In this document: one piece after another, positions 14,834-22,904 of the stretch
Layout of the letters: every line of letters begins with the position of its first letter
Position numbering within the stretch: the first letter of the stretch is position 1
From: CAZOGW01 sp964579415
GTDB lineage: Bacteria; Actinomycetota; Acidimicrobiia; Spongiisociales; UBA5794
Direction: 5' to 3'
NCBI GenBank assembly: GCA_964579415.1
Contig: CAZOGW010000023.1
Location: forward strand, 1 to 32,806
Length of the DNA stretch: 32,806 bases
Program-made: the position numbers and the translations under genes
The notes under the pieces: model-generated
What the model was told of the DNA's origin: nothing
What the model saw: the letters and a program-made list of their open reading frames with translations, nothing else
Databases searched by the model: none

Positions 14834-16838
14834 CCGCGGCGACGACGTCGCCGACCTGCGGCAGGTAGGCGTCTTCCAGCACCGCGGCGAACGGCACGTG
14901 GACGTGGGGTGGGGCGACCCGCTTGATCGGGGCGTCGAGGTCCCAGAAGAGTTCGTCGGCGACACGGGCCGAGATCTCGCCGCCGATGCCGGCGAACGGC
15001 GAGTCCTCCTGGACGACGACCAGCCGGGAGGTCTTCGCCACCGACGCGAACACCGTGTCCCAGTCGAGAGGAACCAGGCTCTGCAGGTCGATGACCTCGA
15101 CCGACAGGCCGTCCGACTCGAGCCGGGCCGCCGCCTCCACGGCGGTGTGGACCATCGCCGACCATGCGACGACGGTGACGTCGGTGCCCTCCCGCACGAC
15201 GGCTGCGGCGCCGAGCGGCACTTCGTAGTCCTCGGCGGGGACGGGCTCCCTGATCGAGCGGTACAGCTTCTTGTGCTCCAGGTACACCACCGGGTTGGGA
15301 TCGCGGATCGACGCCAGCAGCAAGCCTTTGGCGTTGTACGGCCCCGAGGGGCAGACGACCTTGATCCCGGGATGGTGGGCGAGGAGCCCTTCGGGGCTGA
15401 TCGAGTGGTTGGGCCCGGCCCTGAGCCCGGCGCCGCTGGGGGCCCGGACCACCATCGGCACCGGCGCTCCGGTCTTCCAGTGGTACTTGGCGGCTTCGTT
15501 GACGAGCTGGTCGAGCCCGGGGTAGATGAAGTCGCTGTACTGGAGCTCGACGACCGGTCGCCTCCCCATCACGGCGGAGCCGACCGCCGATCCGATGAGC
15601 GCCATCTCGGAGATGGGGGTGTCGACGACCCGGGCGGGACCGAACCGTTCGTGGAGGCCGGCGGTGACCTTGAATGCGCCGCCGAAGGGCCCCACGTCCT
15701 CGCCCATGATGAACACGGTTTCGTCGCGCTCCATCTCCTGGCCGAGGGCGGACTTGATGGCGTCGATCATGGTGGACTCGGGACCGGTGCCCGGTGCCGG
15801 CCCGGCGGGTACCGCCCGCAGGCGGGGGGCGAAGAGACCTTCTCCCACGGTCTCGGGGTCCGGATCGGGCCGGGTCGCCGCCCATTCCAGGGCGTCGAGG
15901 ATGCGCTCGTCGGCGTCGGCCCGGATCCGGCCCCGCCGTTCCTCGTCGAGCAGCCCGCGACGGGTCAGGAAGGCCTCGAACAGGGTCAGAGGATCATGTT
16001 CCTCCCACCGGGCCCGGATGTCATCGGGTACGTAGTCGGCGGAGTCGTGACCGGCGTGGCCCAGCCTGCGGAAGGTGACCGCCTCGATGATGCTCGGGCC
16101 CGACCCGGAACGGGCCCGCTCGACGGCGGCGGCGGCAGCGTCGTGGCAGGCGAGCACGTCGTTGCCGTCGACGACCGTACCCGGGATGCCGTACCCGGCG
16201 GCGCGGTCGGCGAAGTGGCGCAGGGCGGTCTCCTTGTACCCCGGAGTCGAGTAGGCGTACTGGTTGTTCTGGATGGTGAACACCACCGGCAGGCGCAGGA
16301 CGGCGGCGAAGTTGACCGCCTCATGCCAGGTGCCGGTGGCCGTTGCGCCCTCACCGCAGTTGGCCAGGGCGACCCGACGCTCGTTGCGCTGCTGGAAGGC
16401 GAGCGCGGCCCCGACCGCCACCGGGTAGGCGTCGGGGAGAGGGGAGACGACCATCAGCGAGCCGGCGGCGAGGTCGGCGAAATGGCTGTTGCCGTCACGC
16501 CCTCGGGTGGGCCCCTCGGCCTTGCCGAGGAAGTTGAGTGCCACCGCTTCGAGGGAGACCCCTTTGGCGAGCTGGGCGGTGAGGTCCCGGTGGGTGCCGC
16601 CGAAGATGTCGTCCGGGCCGAGAGCGGAGACGAAGCCGACCATCGCCGCTTCCTGCCCCACACCGGGATAGACCGCTCCCCCGAGACGGCCGCCGCGGTA
16701 GAGCGTGTGCAGCCTGGTCTCCAGGGCGCGTCCGAGGACCATCGACCGGTACATGTCGAGGAGCCTCTCGTCGCCGAGCCCGGCGGATGCTCCGACAGCC
16801 GCTATCTCGCTGCCGGCCGGCAACGGCATTGCGTTCAT
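14814..16838 (-). CDS. Fused alpha-beta E1 component of a 2-oxoacid dehydrogenase
   Basis: A 674-residue single-chain E1 that joins the alpha-type (1 to about 340) and beta-type (from about 355) halves normally encoded separately in acetoin, branched-chain or pyruvate dehydrogenases. It should use thiamine diphosphate to decarboxylate a 2-oxoacid and pass the acyl group to an E2 lipoyl protein. The alpha half has G-V-G-Q-E-A, a ThDP motif N-C-G-E-G...(162-164) ending Q-N-N-Q-Y-A, with GEG in place of the usual GDG, and the S-x-D phosphorylation-loop-like H-D-S-A-D-Y. The beta half has F-I-M-G-E-D-V-G-P-F-G-G and P-I-S-E-M-A-L-I-G-S-A-V-G. No E2 or E3 gene is nearby. The ATG at 16838 has a near-perfect AGGAGGG and a very short leader. 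It is divergent from a respiratory-type membrane protein. Confidence 0.92.
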   Translation of the reverse strand: MNAMPLPAGSEIAAVGASAGLGDERLLDMYRSMVLGRALETRLHTLYRGGRLGGAVYPGVGQEAAMVGFVSALGPDDIFGGTHRDLTAQLAKGVSLEAVALNFLGKAEGPTRGRDGNSHFADLAAGSLMVVSPLPDAYPVAVGAALAFQQRNERRVALANCGEGATATGTWHEAVNFAAVLRLPVVFTIQNNQYAYSTPGYKETALRHFADRAAGYGIPGTVVDGNDVLACHDAAAAAVERARSGSGPSIIEAVTFRRLGHAGHDSADYVPDDIRARWEEHDPLTLFEAFLTRRGLLDEERRGRIRADADERILDALEWAATRPDPDPETVGEGLFAPRLRAVPAGPAPGTGPESTMIDAIKSALGQEMERDETVFIMGEDVGPFGGAFKVTAGLHERFGPARVVDTPISEMALIGSAVGSAVMGRRPVVELQYSDFIYPGLDQLVNEAAKYHWKTGAPVPMVVRAPSGAGLRAGPNHSISPEGLLAHHPGIKVVCPSGPYNAKGLLLASIRDPNPVVYLEHKKLYRSIREPVPAEDYEVPLGAAAVVREGTDVTVVAWSAMVHTAVEAAARLESDGLSVEVIDLQSLVPLDWDTVFASVAKTSRLVVVQEDSPFAGIGGEISARVADELFWDLDAPIKRVAPPHVHVPFAAVLEDAYLPQVGDVVAAVRSLTA

Positions 16839-16839
16839 C

Positions 16840-16872
16840 TTGCCCTCCTAATACTTCTATTATAGGCTAGAA
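16840..16872. promoter_or_regulatory. Overlapping divergent promoters with an inverted repeat
   Basis: On the plus strand TTGCCC (16840-16845), a 17-base spacer and TAGGCT (16863-16868) point at the membrane-protein gene. On the minus strand a consensus TATAAT lies at 16864-16859 for the E1 gene, and its predicted start leaves a leader of about 15 bases. The two -10 boxes overlap, so they should compete. TTCTA (16855-16859) and TAGAA (16868-16872), eight bases apart, form an inverted repeat across both and may bind a regulator. Confidence 0.5.
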
Positions 16873-16934
16873 CAAATGGAAGAGGAACCCGATTCCTGCT
16901 CACCGGGTGGCTGCGGGCCAGGTGGCGACGAGCG

Positions 16935-18275
16935 ATGACCGCCACACCGCCCGGGATGCGTAACCCGGCCGCGCTCACCCCACCGGCATCGGTACCGCTG
17001 GGTTTCCTCGCCGCCTCCGGAGCCGGACTGATCGGCTTCGGCTTCGCCACCTGGTTCGCTGCCGACCGGCTGGTGATCTCGCCGTCCCTCCCCGGCGTGG
17101 TGGCGGCGGTCCATCTCGGGGTGCTCGCCTTCCTCACCATGGCGGTGCTGGGGGCGCTCCATCAGTTCGGGCCGGTGGTGGGGCGGCGCCGGCTCCGCTC
17201 GGTGGCGGCGGCCAGGGTCAGCCTCGCCACCATGGTGCTGGCGGCCTGGCTCCTCCCCAACGGGTTCGCTCACGGCCCGGAGTGGATGGTCCTCGCCGGT
17301 GGCCTGCTCGGGGCGGTGACAGTCGTCGTCGTCGCCTGGAACGTGTCGGCCCCCCTCTCGTCCCGCACCGGGGGAGTGCCGGTGAGGGGACTCCGCATCT
17401 CGCTGGCCTATCTGGGGCTCACAGTGGCCTTCGGCGTCGTCTACGTGCTCAACCGTCGCGCCGGCTGGTTCCCGCTCCTCCCCAACCGGGTGCTGGCCCA
17501 TGCTCATCTCGGGCTGCTGGGATGGTTGGGGCTCACCTACGTGTCGGTGTCCGAGAAGCTGTGGCCGATGTTCCTCCTCGCCCACCGACCGTCGGCGCGT
17601 TCCGGCGGGGTGGCGGTGGCTGCGATCGGGGCCGGTGTCCTGCCCCTGGCGCTGGGCCTCCTGCTGGCGATCCCGCTCCTGGCGTGGGTCGGGGCCGTCG
17701 CCGTCGTCGCCGGACTGGCCGCCCATGTGGTGTCGCTGGCCTCCTGTATCCGGCACCGCCGCCGCCCTCTCGAACTCCTCCACGCCTACCTGTTCGTGTC
17801 CACCGCCTTCCTGCTGGCCGGAGTGGTGTTCGGGTTGGCGGCCGCGGTGGCCGGCGTGGGCACGTCCACCCGCGCTGCGCTGGTGGCGGCGGAGGTCGCC
17901 GCTCTCATGGCGTGGCTGACGCTGGCGATCGTCGGTCACAGCCACAAGATCGTCCCGTTCATCGTCTACGGCCGGCTCCGGTCCCGGGGGGTGGGCACGC
18001 ACCGCTCCGGCAGGCCGCTGCTCTTCGGCGACCTCTACCGGAAAGGCCCGGCCTGGGCGGTGCTGGTTCTGCTCGCCGCCGGCTACGGCGCCATCCTGGT
18101 CGGCGTCACCACCGCCGCGCCGGGCGCCGTGGCCGCCGGCGGCGGTCTCGTCGGCATCGCCGGCATCGCCGCCACGGCGAACCTCGCCCTCGGTCCCCGT
18201 CTTGCCTCCACCGCTCCGGCCGGTGAGGCAACCATGTCGCCGGCCCGCCAGATCCCCCGGAAGGAAGCGACATGA
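16935..18275 (+). CDS. Twelve-helix haem-copper-oxidase subunit I / NnrS-like membrane protein
   Basis: A 446-residue polytopic membrane protein with about twelve helices. Histidines sit inside predicted helices in the pattern of haem-binding oxidase subunit I or NnrS proteins: H-L-G-V-L-A-F-L-T-M-A-V-L-G-A-L-H-Q-F near residue 55, H-A-H-L-G-L-L-G-W-L-G near 190, and G-H-S-H-K-I-V-P-F-I-V-Y near 335. It lacks the CuB-site H-P-E-V-Y motif, so it is not a normal terminal oxidase. Related proteins occur next to MIP18-like factors, DUF2249 and hemerythrins in gene sets linked to nitric-oxide response, which is the role I infer. The ATG at 16935 is the first good start; one at 16956 is possible. 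Its stop overlaps the next ATG (ATGA), so the two are coupled. Confidence 0.78.
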   Translation: MTATPPGMRNPAALTPPASVPLGFLAASGAGLIGFGFATWFAADRLVISPSLPGVVAAVHLGVLAFLTMAVLGALHQFGPVVGRRRLRSVAAARVSLATMVLAAWLLPNGFAHGPEWMVLAGGLLGAVTVVVVAWNVSAPLSSRTGGVPVRGLRISLAYLGLTVAFGVVYVLNRRAGWFPLLPNRVLAHAHLGLLGWLGLTYVSVSEKLWPMFLLAHRPSARSGGVAVAAIGAGVLPLALGLLLAIPLLAWVGAVAVVAGLAAHVVSLASCIRHRRRPLELLHAYLFVSTAFLLAGVVFGLAAAVAGVGTSTRAALVAAEVAALMAWLTLAIVGHSHKIVPFIVYGRLRSRGVGTHRSGRPLLFGDLYRKGPAWAVLVLLAAGYGAILVGVTTAAPGAVAAGGGLVGIAGIAATANLALGPRLASTAPAGEATMSPARQIPRKEAT

Positions 18276-18673
18276 TCGAACCCGCCCCGGACCCGATCCA
18301 CCACGAGCATCGTGGGCTGATCCCCCGACCTGCACCCATGACTGCCGCCGAGACCGAGCGGGCCCTGGTCGACCGGGTCTACGGCGCCCTGCGCAAGGTG
18401 TGGGATCCCGAACTGGGGATCGACATCGTCAGCCTGGGCCTGGTCTACGGGGTAAGAGTCGGCGACAACGGCATCGAGGTCGACATGACCCTGACCACAC
18501 CGGGGTGCCCGGTGTCGGAGTCCCTCCCTGACGAGGCGGACTATGCGTTGAGCTGGGCCATCCCCGAGATGCCGCACCGTGTCGAGGTGGTGTGGGAGCC
18601 GCCGTGGACCCCGGACCGCCTCTCGGATGAGGCGTCCCGGTCCCTTGGTCTGGGCCGCTCCGGTACAGCCTGA
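18272..18673 (+). CDS. MIP18/SufT-like metal-sulfur cluster assembly factor
   Basis: A 133-residue DUF59/MIP18-family protein. The core is V-Y-G-A-L-R-K-V-W-D-P-E-L-G-I-D-I-V-S-L-G-L-V-Y (about 36-59), followed by V-D-M-T-L-T-T-P-G-C-P with the conserved cysteine (about residue 79) that is thought to contact iron or a cluster. Members such as SufT and PaaD help mature Fe-S proteins. The 23-residue N-terminal extension is histidine-containing and poorly conserved; an internal ATG at 18338 would give the bare domain. The start overlaps the stop of the membrane-protein gene by four bases, so the two products probably work in one pathway. It is convergent with the cysteine-bearing regulator gene. 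Confidence 0.88.
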   Translation: MIEPAPDPIHHEHRGLIPRPAPMTAAETERALVDRVYGALRKVWDPELGIDIVSLGLVYGVRVGDNGIEVDMTLTTPGCPVSESLPDEADYALSWAIPEMPHRVEVVWEPPWTPDRLSDEASRSLGLGRSGTA

Positions 18674-18725
18674 GAGGGTCGCCGGTTGCCCTTGGCTCCG
18701 CCACCGCGGCGCTCTCGCGCGCGGT

Positions 18726-19433
18726 TCATGTGACCTTGATGCGAACGCAGCAGTAGCCGGGCTCGGGTTCCAGCCGGGCGTCGAGGTTCCCGGCGGGTGC
18801 GATCCCTTCGAGCACCCCGCCGAGGAAGTCGCGGTTCATGGTGCACACCAGGCTGCGGTGCTCCTCGGCGAGGCGGTGGAAGGGGCAGTTGACCAGGGTG
18901 ATGTCGTCGTCCGTGCCGATCGCCGGCTCATACCCGTGACCGGCGAGGACCGCGAGCACGGTTCGGCGACGCTCCTCCGGCCCGGTGAGCGATCCGGTGC
19001 CGGCGGCCTCCTCCCCGGTGAGGCGCCCCGCGGCGCGGGCAGTGGCGCTCAGGCATTCCGTGACCGGCTCCCCGGTGCGCCCCGCCTCGGCGACAGCTTC
19101 GGCAAGCAGCGATCCGGCCAGGTCGTAGCGACGCTCCGGAACCGACGCCGATACTTCATCGGCGGCGCGGCGGTAGAGCTTTGCCGGGCGCCCCGCCCCG
19201 GGGCCGGTGCGCCCGCTGGTCCGTTCGAAGGTGACGGCGGCCAACCCGGCCTCCACCAATTTGTCGAGGTGGAAGGCGGCCACCGAGCGTGGCACCCCCA
19301 GCGACGCCGAGGCCTCGTCCCGGCTCGTCCACCCGTCATGCGCCGACAGCAGCCGGTACAGGTCGCGCCGCAAGGGCTGATCCAGGGATGCGATTCCGCT
19401 GATTCGGCGCTGAAGGTCGTCCGCTGGTTCCAT
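18726..19433 (-). CDS. SufR-like winged-helix regulator with clustered cysteines
   Basis: A 235-residue regulator. Residues 15-65 form an ArsR/DeoR-like winged helix (L-D-Q-P-L-R-R-D-L-Y-R-L-L, then S-V-A-A-F-H-L-D-K-L-V-E-A-G-L), followed by the wing G-R-P-A-K-L-Y-R-R. The C-terminal part has N-C-P-F-H (Cys183), Cys197 and Cys228-Cys229, matching the layout of SufR-type repressors that bind an Fe-S cluster. Cluster binding is inferred. Cys183-x13-Cys197 is shared with the regulator at 28968. The ATG at 19433 is preceded by TAGATT seven bases away, so the transcript looks leaderless; a TTG at 19442 is less likely. It is divergent from DoxX and the ferredoxin reductase, and probably controls them and the MIP18/NnrS-like pair. 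Confidence 0.8.
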   Translation of the reverse strand: MEPADDLQRRISGIASLDQPLRRDLYRLLSAHDGWTSRDEASASLGVPRSVAAFHLDKLVEAGLAAVTFERTSGRTGPGAGRPAKLYRRAADEVSASVPERRYDLAGSLLAEAVAEAGRTGEPVTECLSATARAAGRLTGEEAAGTGSLTGPEERRRTVLAVLAGHGYEPAIGTDDDITLVNCPFHRLAEEHRSLVCTMNRDFLGGVLEGIAPAGNLDARLEPEPGYCCVRIKVT

Positions 19434-19440
19434 ACACACC

Positions 19441-19492
19441 AATCTATAACAGAGTCAGCTTGACGAAACAATCTCGACTCTCTAACGTCAAG
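19441..19492. promoter_or_regulatory. Divergent regulatory region with two interleaved inverted repeats
   Basis: AGAGTC (19451-19456) pairs with GACTCT (19476-19481), and CTTGACG (19459-19465) pairs with CGTCAAG (19486-19492); the two repeats interlock. TAGATT on the minus strand (19446-19441) is the likely -10 of the regulator gene, and TTGACG (19460-19465) with TAACGT (19483-19488) may serve the DoxX gene. The repeats are candidates for binding by the neighbouring regulator. Confidence 0.4.
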
Positions 19493-19517
19493 TCCGGACA
19501 CTTATAGAGGAGGTAGT

Positions 19518-19952
19518 ATGTCCACCAGTACCGCCCACCGTGCCGAGGTCGCCCGCGTCGCCGATCTCCGGCTCGATCCCGCCTTCCAGGCCTTCACACT
19601 GTTGAGAGTCGGGTTCACCGTCGCCCCGATCCTGTTCGGGCTCGACAAGTTCCTCAACTGGCTCGTCGACTGGAGCATCTACCTGGCACCTGGGATCAAC
19701 GACCTGGTCCCCGGCAACGCCCACCAGGCGATGATCGCCGTCGGCGTCATCGAGATCGCGGCCGGCCTCGTGGTCGCGGTGCGCCCCAAGTTCGGCGGCT
19801 ACCTGGTCGCCGCCTGGCTGGCCGGGATCATCGTCAACCTCCTGCTGCAGGCCGACTTCTACGACATCGCGCTGCGCGACTTCGGCCTCCTCCTCGCCGC
19901 GCTGGCGCTGGCCCGCCTCGCCACCGCCTTCGAAGCTGCGCCCCGGGCGTAG
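19518..19952 (+). CDS. DoxX family membrane protein
   Basis: A 144-residue integral membrane protein with four predicted helices. The arrangement L-R-V-G-F-T-V-A-P-I-L-F-G-L-D-K-F at helix 1, a conserved G-V-I-E-I-A-A-G-L at helix 2, and A-A-W-L-A-G-I-I-V-N-L-L at helix 3 fits the DoxX family. DoxX proteins are linked to quinone or thiosulfate oxidation in some species and to redox-stress complexes in mycobacteria; the precise job here is unknown. The ATG at 19518 has a strong AGAGGAGG. It is 108 bases ahead of a ferredoxin reductase on the same strand and divergent from the cysteine-bearing regulator, so an iron- or redox-controlled unit is plausible. Confidence 0.82.
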   Translation: MSTSTAHRAEVARVADLRLDPAFQAFTLLRVGFTVAPILFGLDKFLNWLVDWSIYLAPGINDLVPGNAHQAMIAVGVIEIAAGLVVAVRPKFGGYLVAAWLAGIIVNLLLQADFYDIALRDFGLLLAALALARLATAFEAAPRA

Positions 19953-20060
19953 CCGGCACAGTTGCTCGCTCCGAATGAGCCGGCACCTGACGGAGCCGGC
20001 GACGAAGCTGGGGCCCGGTCGCCGCATCGACCGGCACGCACGGAACAGGAGAGACCACCC

Positions 20061-21281
20061 ATGACCGCCACCCGCACCCTGGTCGTGATCGGCGCCGGAC
20101 TCACCGGCGCCAAGGCAGCCGAGGCGGCCCGCGCCGCCGGCTACGAGGGCCGAATCGTCCTCGTCGGCGACGAGCGCGGTGCGCCGTATGAGCGACCACC
20201 TCTGTCCAAGGCCGTCCTGCGCGGCGAGAAGCCGCCCGACACCGCCCGCGTCCATCCCGACGGCTACTACACCGAGCACGACATCGAGCTTGTCACCGAC
20301 CATGTCACCACCCTCGACCTCGCCGCCCGCCGCGTCGAGGTGGCCGGCGGCGGCGCCGTCGGCTTCGACACCGCCATCCTCGCCACCGGCGCCGCCCCCC
20401 GGCGCCTCTCCGTCGCCGGCGCCGACCTGGCAGGCGTCCACTACCTACGCACCATCGACGACTCGGTGCGGCTCGGAGAGGCCATCCGTGCCGCCGGCCG
20501 GGTGGCTGTGATCGGCGCCGGCTGGATCGGCTCCGAGGTGGCGGCGTCGGCCCGCCAGATGGGCGCCGAAGTGGTTCTGGTGGACCCGGCGCCGGTTCCC
20601 TTGCAGCGCGTGCTCGGCGACGAGATCGGCGCCGTGTTCGCACGGCTGCACGCCGACCATGGTGTCGAGTTGCGCCTCGGCCACGGAGTCACCGAACTGC
20701 TCGGCGCCGCCGGCGTGGAGCAGGTGGTACTGGACGACGGCCGCGTCGAGGACGCCGATGTCGTCGTCGCCGGGGTCGGGGTCACACCCCGCACCGGGCT
20801 CGCCGAGGCGGCCGAACTGCGCGTCGACAACGGCGTCGTCGTCGACGAGAAGCTAGAGACCGGCGTCCCCGGGATCTACGCCGCCGGAGACGTGGCCAAC
20901 GCCTGGCATCCCCACTACGGCCGGCACGTGCGTGTCGAACACTGGGCCAACGCCCTCCACCAGGGCCTGACCGCAGGCCGCAACGCCTCGGGGCAGCGGG
21001 AGGCATACACCCGGCTGCCGTATTTCTTCTCCGACCAGTACGACCTGGGCATGGAGTACGTCGGCTACGGAGGCGCCGGCGACGACGTCACGGTCCGCGG
21101 TGACCTCACCGCCCGTGAGTTCATCGCCTTCTGGAGCCGCCACGGCGTGGTCACCGCCGCCATGAACGTGAACGTGTGGGACGTGGTCGAGGATCTCACC
21201 ACCATCGTCGCCGCCGGGAGCCCGGTCGATCCGGCACGACTCGCCGACCCGGGCATCCCGCTCGCCGACCTGGTGCGCTGA
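20061..21281 (+). CDS. FAD-dependent ferredoxin/rubredoxin reductase-type oxidoreductase
   Basis: A 406-residue pyridine-nucleotide-disulfide-type oxidoreductase of the ferredoxin reductase group. The FAD Rossmann motif V-V-I-G-A-G-L-T-G-A-K lies at residues 8-18, followed by Y-E-R-P-P-L-S-K, the usual flavin contact. The NAD(P)H motif V-A-V-I-G-A-G-W-I-G-S-E is near 150-161, and G-I-Y-A-A-G-D-V-A near 270 closes the FAD site. The C-terminal 80 residues (Q-Y-D-L-G-M-E-Y-V-G-Y) are the reductase dimerisation domain. It likely passes electrons from NAD(P)H to a ferredoxin or other redox partner not encoded here. The ATG at 20061 follows CAGGAGAG. It probably shares a transcript with DoxX; the 108-base gap shows repeated CCGGC words but no clear terminator. 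Confidence 0.9.
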   Translation: MTATRTLVVIGAGLTGAKAAEAARAAGYEGRIVLVGDERGAPYERPPLSKAVLRGEKPPDTARVHPDGYYTEHDIELVTDHVTTLDLAARRVEVAGGGAVGFDTAILATGAAPRRLSVAGADLAGVHYLRTIDDSVRLGEAIRAAGRVAVIGAGWIGSEVAASARQMGAEVVLVDPAPVPLQRVLGDEIGAVFARLHADHGVELRLGHGVTELLGAAGVEQVVLDDGRVEDADVVVAGVGVTPRTGLAEAAELRVDNGVVVDEKLETGVPGIYAAGDVANAWHPHYGRHVRVEHWANALHQGLTAGRNASGQREAYTRLPYFFSDQYDLGMEYVGYGGAGDDVTVRGDLTAREFIAFWSRHGVVTAAMNVNVWDVVEDLTTIVAAGSPVDPARLADPGIPLADLVR

Positions 21282-21329
21282 ACCGCAACGTTGCCGGGTT
21301 CACGACGGCCCGGAACGGCGCCGGGCGGG

Positions 21330-22778
21330 TCAGCCGGCGCCGGCGCCGGGCCCCGCCTTGCGGTACTGGTACGGGTTCCTCAGGATCTCCACCTCGGGGA
21401 TCTCGGGATACATCCCGGCGTTCCAGGCCTCGTCGCCGAGCGCCGACCTGAGGTGCTCGACCGTGCCCTCCACCTCGGCGCGTACCGTGTCGAGGTCTCC
21501 GGCGACGAGCCGCCCGTCGAACTTGACGGCCTCGCCTCCCACCAGCACCGTGTGCACGTCGCCTCGGCCGGCCTGGTAGACCAGGTGCCCGTAGGGGTTC
21601 ACGATCGGGGTGAAGGTGGGGGAGTGGTCGTTCTTCACCAGCACCACGTCGGCGAGCTTCCCCGGTTCGAGGCTGCCGATGAGCGATCCCTGCCCGATGG
21701 CGTCGGCGCCCCCGCGTGTCGCCCAGTCGAACACCTGCTCCACACGCAGTGAGGCGTGGGTGACGGTGTCGCCGGTCTCGTGCGCCCGGAGATGCTCCAG
21801 GGCCCGGTCGGCGCCGACGGTGGCTCGCATCGCCGCGAACAGGTCGGAGCTGAACCACACGCTGGTGTCCACCGAGAGCGAGGCGGGGATGCCGTGGCGG
21901 CGGAGTTGGTACGACGGCGGGTACCCCTGGCCGCAGGTGTCCTCGCTTTCGGTGGCGAGGGAGACCACGCCGCCGGTGGCGGCGATCCGCTGGTAGGAGT
22001 CCTGGCTCAGTGTGGCCGCGTGGACGTAGATGGTGCCCGGGACCATCGCCCCGTTGTCGTACATGAGGTGGATACCGCTGTCGCCGGTGGCCCCCCAGAC
22101 CCCGGCGTGGGTGGTGACGGTGAGCCCCAGCTCGCGAGCGGCTGCGAAGGCGGCGGCCTCGGGGAAGCTCTCGTCGCCGGGCACGTCGAAGGCGAGCTGC
22201 GCGCCGAACATCCGCGAGTCGTCCCTGACCTGTTCGAGGAGCCGGCGTATCGCCGGGTCCGCGGTCCACTCCCACGGAGCCTGTGCCAGGTTCCCGTAGG
22301 CGAGAACGTACCGGCCCGGCGACCCGGCCAGCGCCTCGTAGGCCGCCGCGCCGTGGTCGACGGTGCGCAGCCCGTGCGACCAGTCGACGGTGGTGGTGAC
22401 ACCCGACTCGACGGCGTCGAGCGCCGAGAGGCGGTTCCCCGCGGCGACGTCCTGGGCACGGAAGTGGCGGCCGTGCTCGAGGTAGTACCACACGAAGTAC
22501 TGGGTGAGCGTCCAGTCGGCGCCGTAGGCGCGCATCACCGTCTGCCACATGTGGCGGTGGGTGTCGACCAGGCCGGGGATGACGATCCCGCGGGAGGCGT
22601 CGATCTCGAAGGTACTGTCGGGCACCGCCTCCACCCGCGGGCCGACCTCGGCGATCCTGCCGTCGACGACCAGCACGTCACCTGCCGGGTGGACGGTACG
22701 GGCGTCGTCCTGCGTGAGCACGATGCCGCCACGGAACACTATGGGCTGACCCGGCAGGGGGCGTGGGGTGTCGGTCAT
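21330..22778 (-). CDS. Amidohydrolase family protein (ATZ/TRZ, cytosine deaminase-like)
   Basis: A 482-residue metal-dependent hydrolase. It has the composite beta-sandwich start (V-F-R-G-G-I-V-L-T, D-V-L-V-V-D-G-R-I-A-E-V-G) and the barrel metal ligands: His74 and His76 in D-T-H-R-H-M, His224 in T-T-H-A-G, His253 in V-H-A-A and Asp304 in S-V-D-T-S. L-E-P-G-K-L-A-D-V-V-L-V near the end is the usual closing motif. The set fits mononuclear-zinc deaminases and chlorohydrolases of the ATZ/TRZ group that act on heterocyclic amines, but the substrate cannot be named. The ATG at 22778 has GAGGAGG upstream. The 126-base gap to the methyltransferase on the same strand shows GGCGCCG repeats and no clear promoter. 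Confidence 0.9.
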   Translation of the reverse strand: MTDTPRPLPGQPIVFRGGIVLTQDDARTVHPAGDVLVVDGRIAEVGPRVEAVPDSTFEIDASRGIVIPGLVDTHRHMWQTVMRAYGADWTLTQYFVWYYLEHGRHFRAQDVAAGNRLSALDAVESGVTTTVDWSHGLRTVDHGAAAYEALAGSPGRYVLAYGNLAQAPWEWTADPAIRRLLEQVRDDSRMFGAQLAFDVPGDESFPEAAAFAAARELGLTVTTHAGVWGATGDSGIHLMYDNGAMVPGTIYVHAATLSQDSYQRIAATGGVVSLATESEDTCGQGYPPSYQLRRHGIPASLSVDTSVWFSSDLFAAMRATVGADRALEHLRAHETGDTVTHASLRVEQVFDWATRGGADAIGQGSLIGSLEPGKLADVVLVKNDHSPTFTPIVNPYGHLVYQAGRGDVHTVLVGGEAVKFDGRLVAGDLDTVRAEVEGTVEHLRSALGDEAWNAGMYPEIPEVEILRNPYQYRKAGPGAGAG

Positions 22779-22904
22779 GGCGCTCGTCCTCCTCGGTTGC
22801 CGGGCGCCGCCTGTGCCGGGCGCCGTCGCTGCCGTCAACATAGAGGCACGGCGCGGGTAGTCGCCCGCAGGCAGCAGCGAGGGCGCCGGTGCGGCGGGTG
22901 CCGA

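Noticed and set aside
14898..16865. Plus-strand open frame of 655 codons opposite the E1 gene
   Set aside because: It is the mirror of a strongly conserved E1 alpha-beta gene, has no recognisable motifs and the composition of a GC-rich antisense frame.
16935..18275. Functional cytochrome oxidase subunit I
   Set aside because: The CuB-site H-P-E-V-Y motif and companion subunits II and III are missing, so only a distant likeness is claimed.
16860..18335. Minus-strand open frame of 491 codons
   Set aside because: It is antisense to a clear twelve-helix membrane protein, and is rich in H, Q, R and G as expected of a shadow.
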